Both the position numbers and the translations under genes were made by a program. The notes under the pieces are model-generated. The model was not told the DNA's origin and ran no database searches. It saw only the letters and a list, made by a program, of their open reading frames with translations. Below, one piece after another: positions 4,798-6,121 of a stretch of DNA of 6,121 bases. Each line of letters starts with the position of its first letter. Position 1 is the first letter of the stretch. Source of the stretch: an uncultured Catenibacterium sp. (GTDB taxonomy: Bacteria; Bacillota_I; Bacilli_A; Erysipelotrichales; Coprobacillaceae); NCBI RefSeq assembly GCF_900540665.1, contig NZ_UQGV01000096.1, positions 1-6,121 of the forward strand. The letters run 5' to 3'.

Positions 4798-5502
4798 GTG
4801 GCAAAGTATAGAGATATCGCTGATACAATTAGAGAGAAGATTAAGTCGGGAGAATATACTGCTGGCCAGAAGCTTCCTTATGAATATTTGTTATGTGTCA
4901 ACTATCATTGTAATAAAGAAACAATGAAGAAGGCTTTAGAGATTCTTGTAAAAGAAGGCCTTATTATCCGTCGTCGTGGGGCAGGAACATTTGTAAAGGA
5001 ACTCGATGTTTCTGAACGCAATGAAACAGTGCGTACACGAAGTCTTTCTATGCGTTTTGAAGGACATGATGTCACATCAGATATTAAAGTATTTGAAGTT
5101 ATACCGAGTGATGAAGTAATTGCGAAAAAATTACAGATTGATGAAGGAGACTTCGTTTATCATATTATTAGAAATAGATCAGTGGATGGAAAACCTTATT
5201 GTGTAGAGATTACTTATATTCCGCTTTATCGTTTAGTTAACCTGAAAGCAGATGTATTAAAAGATTCATTATATAAATTTGTAATCAATCAGCTTCACCT
5301 AACTATTCAGAGTTGTCATTTAAAGATCACATCTGCTCTGTCTACAATACAAGAGCAGGTATTCTTAGGACTTGCAGAAGGTGAACCTTACATCCAGGAA
5401 GAACAGACAACCTATCTCTCAAACGGCTCTGTTTTCGAATTGACATTCAATAGACGTCACTATGCGAACTATGAATTCCAAACAGTAATCGTTGAACAAT
5501 AA
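4798..5502 (+). CDS. GntR family (HutC/UTRA) transcriptional regulator
   Basis: This 234-residue sugar-type GntR regulator has two domains. The N-terminal winged helix-turn-helix (about 1-68) shows YRDIADTIREKIKSGEY at 4-20, AGQKLPYEY at 22-30, the recognition-helix region CNKETMKKALEILVKEGL at 38-55 and the wing RRRGAGTFV at 58-66. The UTRA effector domain (about 85-230) shows IRNRSVDGKPYCVEITYIP at 124-142 and a C-terminal FELTFNRRHYANYEF at 213-227. Regulators of this kind bind sugar phosphates and usually repress a neighbouring uptake or catabolic operon. A PTS EIIC gene of the lactose/cellobiose type follows, so a beta-glucoside or related disaccharide phosphate is a plausible effector, by inference. 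A sequence shared between its leader and the PTS promoter suggests that it controls both. Translation starts at GTG with a very strong ribosome site. Confidence 0.9.
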   Translation: MAKYRDIADTIREKIKSGEYTAGQKLPYEYLLCVNYHCNKETMKKALEILVKEGLIIRRRGAGTFVKELDVSERNETVRTRSLSMRFEGHDVTSDIKVFEVIPSDEVIAKKLQIDEGDFVYHIIRNRSVDGKPYCVEITYIPLYRLVNLKADVLKDSLYKFVINQLHLTIQSCHLKITSALSTIQEQVFLGLAEGEPYIQEEQTTYLSNGSVFELTFNRRHYANYEFQTVIVEQ

Positions 5503-5505
5503 GCA

Positions 5506-5534
5506 GGAGAACTACATGATGTAGTTCTCTTTTT
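5506..5534 (+). terminator. Intrinsic terminator after gntR
   Basis: GAGAACTAC at 5507-5515, the loop ATGAT and GTAGTTCTC at 5521-5529 form a perfect nine-pair stem followed by five Ts. It starts a few bases after the stop codon and separates gntR from the PTS gene. Confidence 0.9.
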
Positions 5535-5580
5535 AAATTGCTTTTTATTTACAAGCATTTAAAATGATACAAGTATTAAC

Positions 5581-5598
5581 ATATAAATACATTTATAT
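5581..5598. repeat. Perfect 18-base palindrome in the PTS control region
   Basis: ATATAAAT, an AC centre and ATTTATAT form perfect eight-base arms. The left half, ATATAAATAC, recurs exactly at 5701-5710, where it runs into the candidate GntR operator. It may be a distal regulator site, though AT-rich palindromes arise easily by chance in this composition. Confidence 0.4.
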
Positions 5599-5605
5599 TT
5601 TTATT

Positions 5606-5635
5606 TTGTGAAAATATTTTTGTGATGCGTATAAT
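5606..5635 (+). promoter_or_regulatory. Possible second promoter upstream of the PTS gene
   Basis: TTGTGA at 5606-5611, an 18-base spacer and TATAAT at 5630-5635 could form a weaker sigma-A promoter. It would give a leader of about 150 bases running through the repeats and the main promoter. Confidence 0.3.
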
Positions 5636-5702
5636 AAAAAAAGTGACGATTTCCTCGATATAATTTCAATATTTTAGGTATAAATATACGGTCTTGTCAA
5701 AT

Positions 5703-5719
5703 ATAAATACCATATTTTT
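5703..5719 (+). promoter_or_regulatory. Candidate GntR operator at the PTS promoter (O2)
   Basis: ATAAATACCATATTTTT shares AAATACCATA and 15 of 17 positions with the reverse strand of 4764-4780 in the gntR leader. Arms AAATA and TATTT surround a CCA centre. It ends about 13 bases upstream of the -35 box. Confidence 0.5.
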
Positions 5720-5724
5720 TTCGA

Positions 5725-5738
5725 TGAAACCGTTGACA
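5725..5738 (+). promoter_or_regulatory. CcpA catabolite-responsive element (cre)
   Basis: TGAAACCGTTGACA agrees at every position with the cre consensus TGWAANCGNTNWCA. Its last six bases are the -35 box of the PTS promoter. CcpA with HPr-Ser-P bound here would block RNA polymerase, so repression by preferred sugars is expected. Confidence 0.8.
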
Positions 5739-5761
5739 TTGTGCTTTTAAAACAGTATAAT
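5733..5761 (+). promoter_or_regulatory. Consensus sigma-A promoter of the PTS gene
   Basis: TTGACA at 5733-5738, exactly 17 bases, then TATAAT at 5756-5761 match the consensus at all twelve positions. Transcription should begin near 5768, giving a leader of about 28 bases. A T-tract upstream of the -35 could act as an UP element. Such a strong promoter fits one that is normally held off by repressors. Confidence 0.9.
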
Positions 5762-5795
5762 CAACTTGTCGAAAAAAATTAAGGGAGGAAAATTT

Positions 5796-6121
5796 ATGGA
5801 CGCTTTTGCTGATAAGCTAGGACGTATTGGTGCTTGGTGTGGTCAGAACAAGTATCTTAATGCTATTAAGAACGGGTTTCAGAACTTCATGCCAGCTACT
5901 ATCTCAGGTGCCATTGGTGTACTTTGGACAAACGTTTTAGTAAACGAATCAACAGGTTTAGGTGCTTTATGGCCTCCAATTATGGCTCTTAAAGTTCTTA
6001 ACCCAATCTTTGCTGCTATGCAGTATGCTACAATCTCATGTATCACTATCGGTGTAACTATGTTAGTTGCTTCTGAAATTGCTGAAGCAAATGGTGAAAC
6101 AGGACCTTACCCAGCTGTTTT
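5796..6121 (+). CDS. PTS sugar transporter subunit EIIC, lactose/cellobiose type (partial, 3' end outside window)
   Basis: The first 108 codons of a membrane permease run off the right edge with no stop. The N-terminus MDAFADKLGRIGAWCGQNKY is followed by LNAIKNGFQNFMPATISGAIGVLW at 21-44, where 'GFxxxMPxTIxGxI' is a hallmark of the EIIC family of lactose/cellobiose permeases. Hydrophobic stretches suited to membrane helices lie at about 30-50 and 70-92. EIIC forms the membrane channel that takes up sugar while EIIA and EIIB pass phosphate to it; no EIIA or EIIB is in view. The full protein should be about 400-450 residues. The ATG is supported by GGGAGG at 5783-5788, seven bases upstream. The substrate cannot be fixed from this fragment; beta-glucosides, lactose or chitobiose are the family choices. 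Confidence 0.85.
   Translation, partial: MDAFADKLGRIGAWCGQNKYLNAIKNGFQNFMPATISGAIGVLWTNVLVNESTGLGALWPPIMALKVLNPIFAAMQYATISCITIGVTMLVASEIAEANGETGPYPAV

Larger units (their letters stand above)
5535..5795. other. AT-rich control region between gntR and the PTS gene
   Basis: With the terminator this makes about 290 bases without a gene. No open reading frame with a ribosome site is visible. It holds a possible upstream promoter (5606-5635), several TATAAATA-containing repeats, a candidate GntR operator, a cre site and the consensus PTS promoter, all described separately. Confidence 0.7.

Noticed and set aside
5656..5664. TATAAT at 5659-5664 as another PTS promoter
   Set aside because: There is no -35-like hexamer or TG extension at the right distance. 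TATAAT is frequent by chance in this AT-rich stretch.
5503..5795. LicT/SacY-type antitermination or a riboswitch in the PTS leader
   Set aside because: The main leader is only about 28 bases with no terminator, and the neighbouring regulator is a DNA-binding GntR protein, so RNA-based control is not supported.
1..6121. CRISPR array, tRNA or rRNA gene, toxin-antitoxin pair or defence island
   Set aside because: No regularly spaced repeats, no tRNA-like cloverleaf or rRNA segments, and no small paired genes were seen. The protein-coding genes are housekeeping or sugar-uptake types.

Overview
The window is AT-rich, with strong AGGAGG-type ribosome binding sites, T-tailed hairpin terminators and consensus sigma-A promoters. 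It is chromosomal DNA of a low-GC Firmicute. The gene set fits an anaerobic gut-type lineage such as the Erysipelotrichia/Coprobacillaceae, but that placement is an inference from style and is not proven by the sequence. Most of the window is ordinary housekeeping DNA. I found no convincing undescribed multi-gene system; the interesting material is in the intergenic control regions.

Left part (1-1330), minus strand: a two-gene unit of walJ (yycJ-like metallo-beta-lactamase-fold hydrolase) followed by rlmH (23S rRNA pseudouridine-1915 N3-methyltransferase). The two genes overlap by 11 bases and are probably translationally coupled. Left of the rlmH stop codon lie two imperfect C-run repeats that are out of character with the rest of the window. 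They may be the edge of an inserted element; the 3' end of rlmH is a known integration target in staphylococci.

Middle (1331-4739), plus strand: a divergent promoter region with a perfect palindrome, then four separately expressed or loosely linked blocks. These are a cytidylate-kinase-like P-loop protein, a cyclophilin-type peptidyl-prolyl isomerase, a GyrI-like ligand-binding protein of the COG4832 type, and exodeoxyribonuclease III followed one base later by a YfcE-like phosphodiesterase. Between the cyclophilin and the GyrI-like gene there is a good promoter followed within about 15-40 bases by a strong terminator. The GyrI-like gene ends inside its own terminator hairpin, and the exonuclease ribosome binding site begins directly after the T-tract.

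Right part (4740-6121), plus strand: a GntR/HutC-type regulator with a UTRA effector domain, a terminator, then about 290 bases of AT-rich control DNA and the first 108 codons of a PTS EIIC permease of the lactose/cellobiose type. The PTS promoter is a perfect TTGACA-17-TATAAT, and a full-consensus CcpA cre site overlaps its -35 box. A 17-base motif with 15 matches is shared, in opposite orientations, between the gntR leader and the PTS promoter. Together these suggest a sugar-uptake operon under local GntR control (with autoregulation) plus global catabolite repression.
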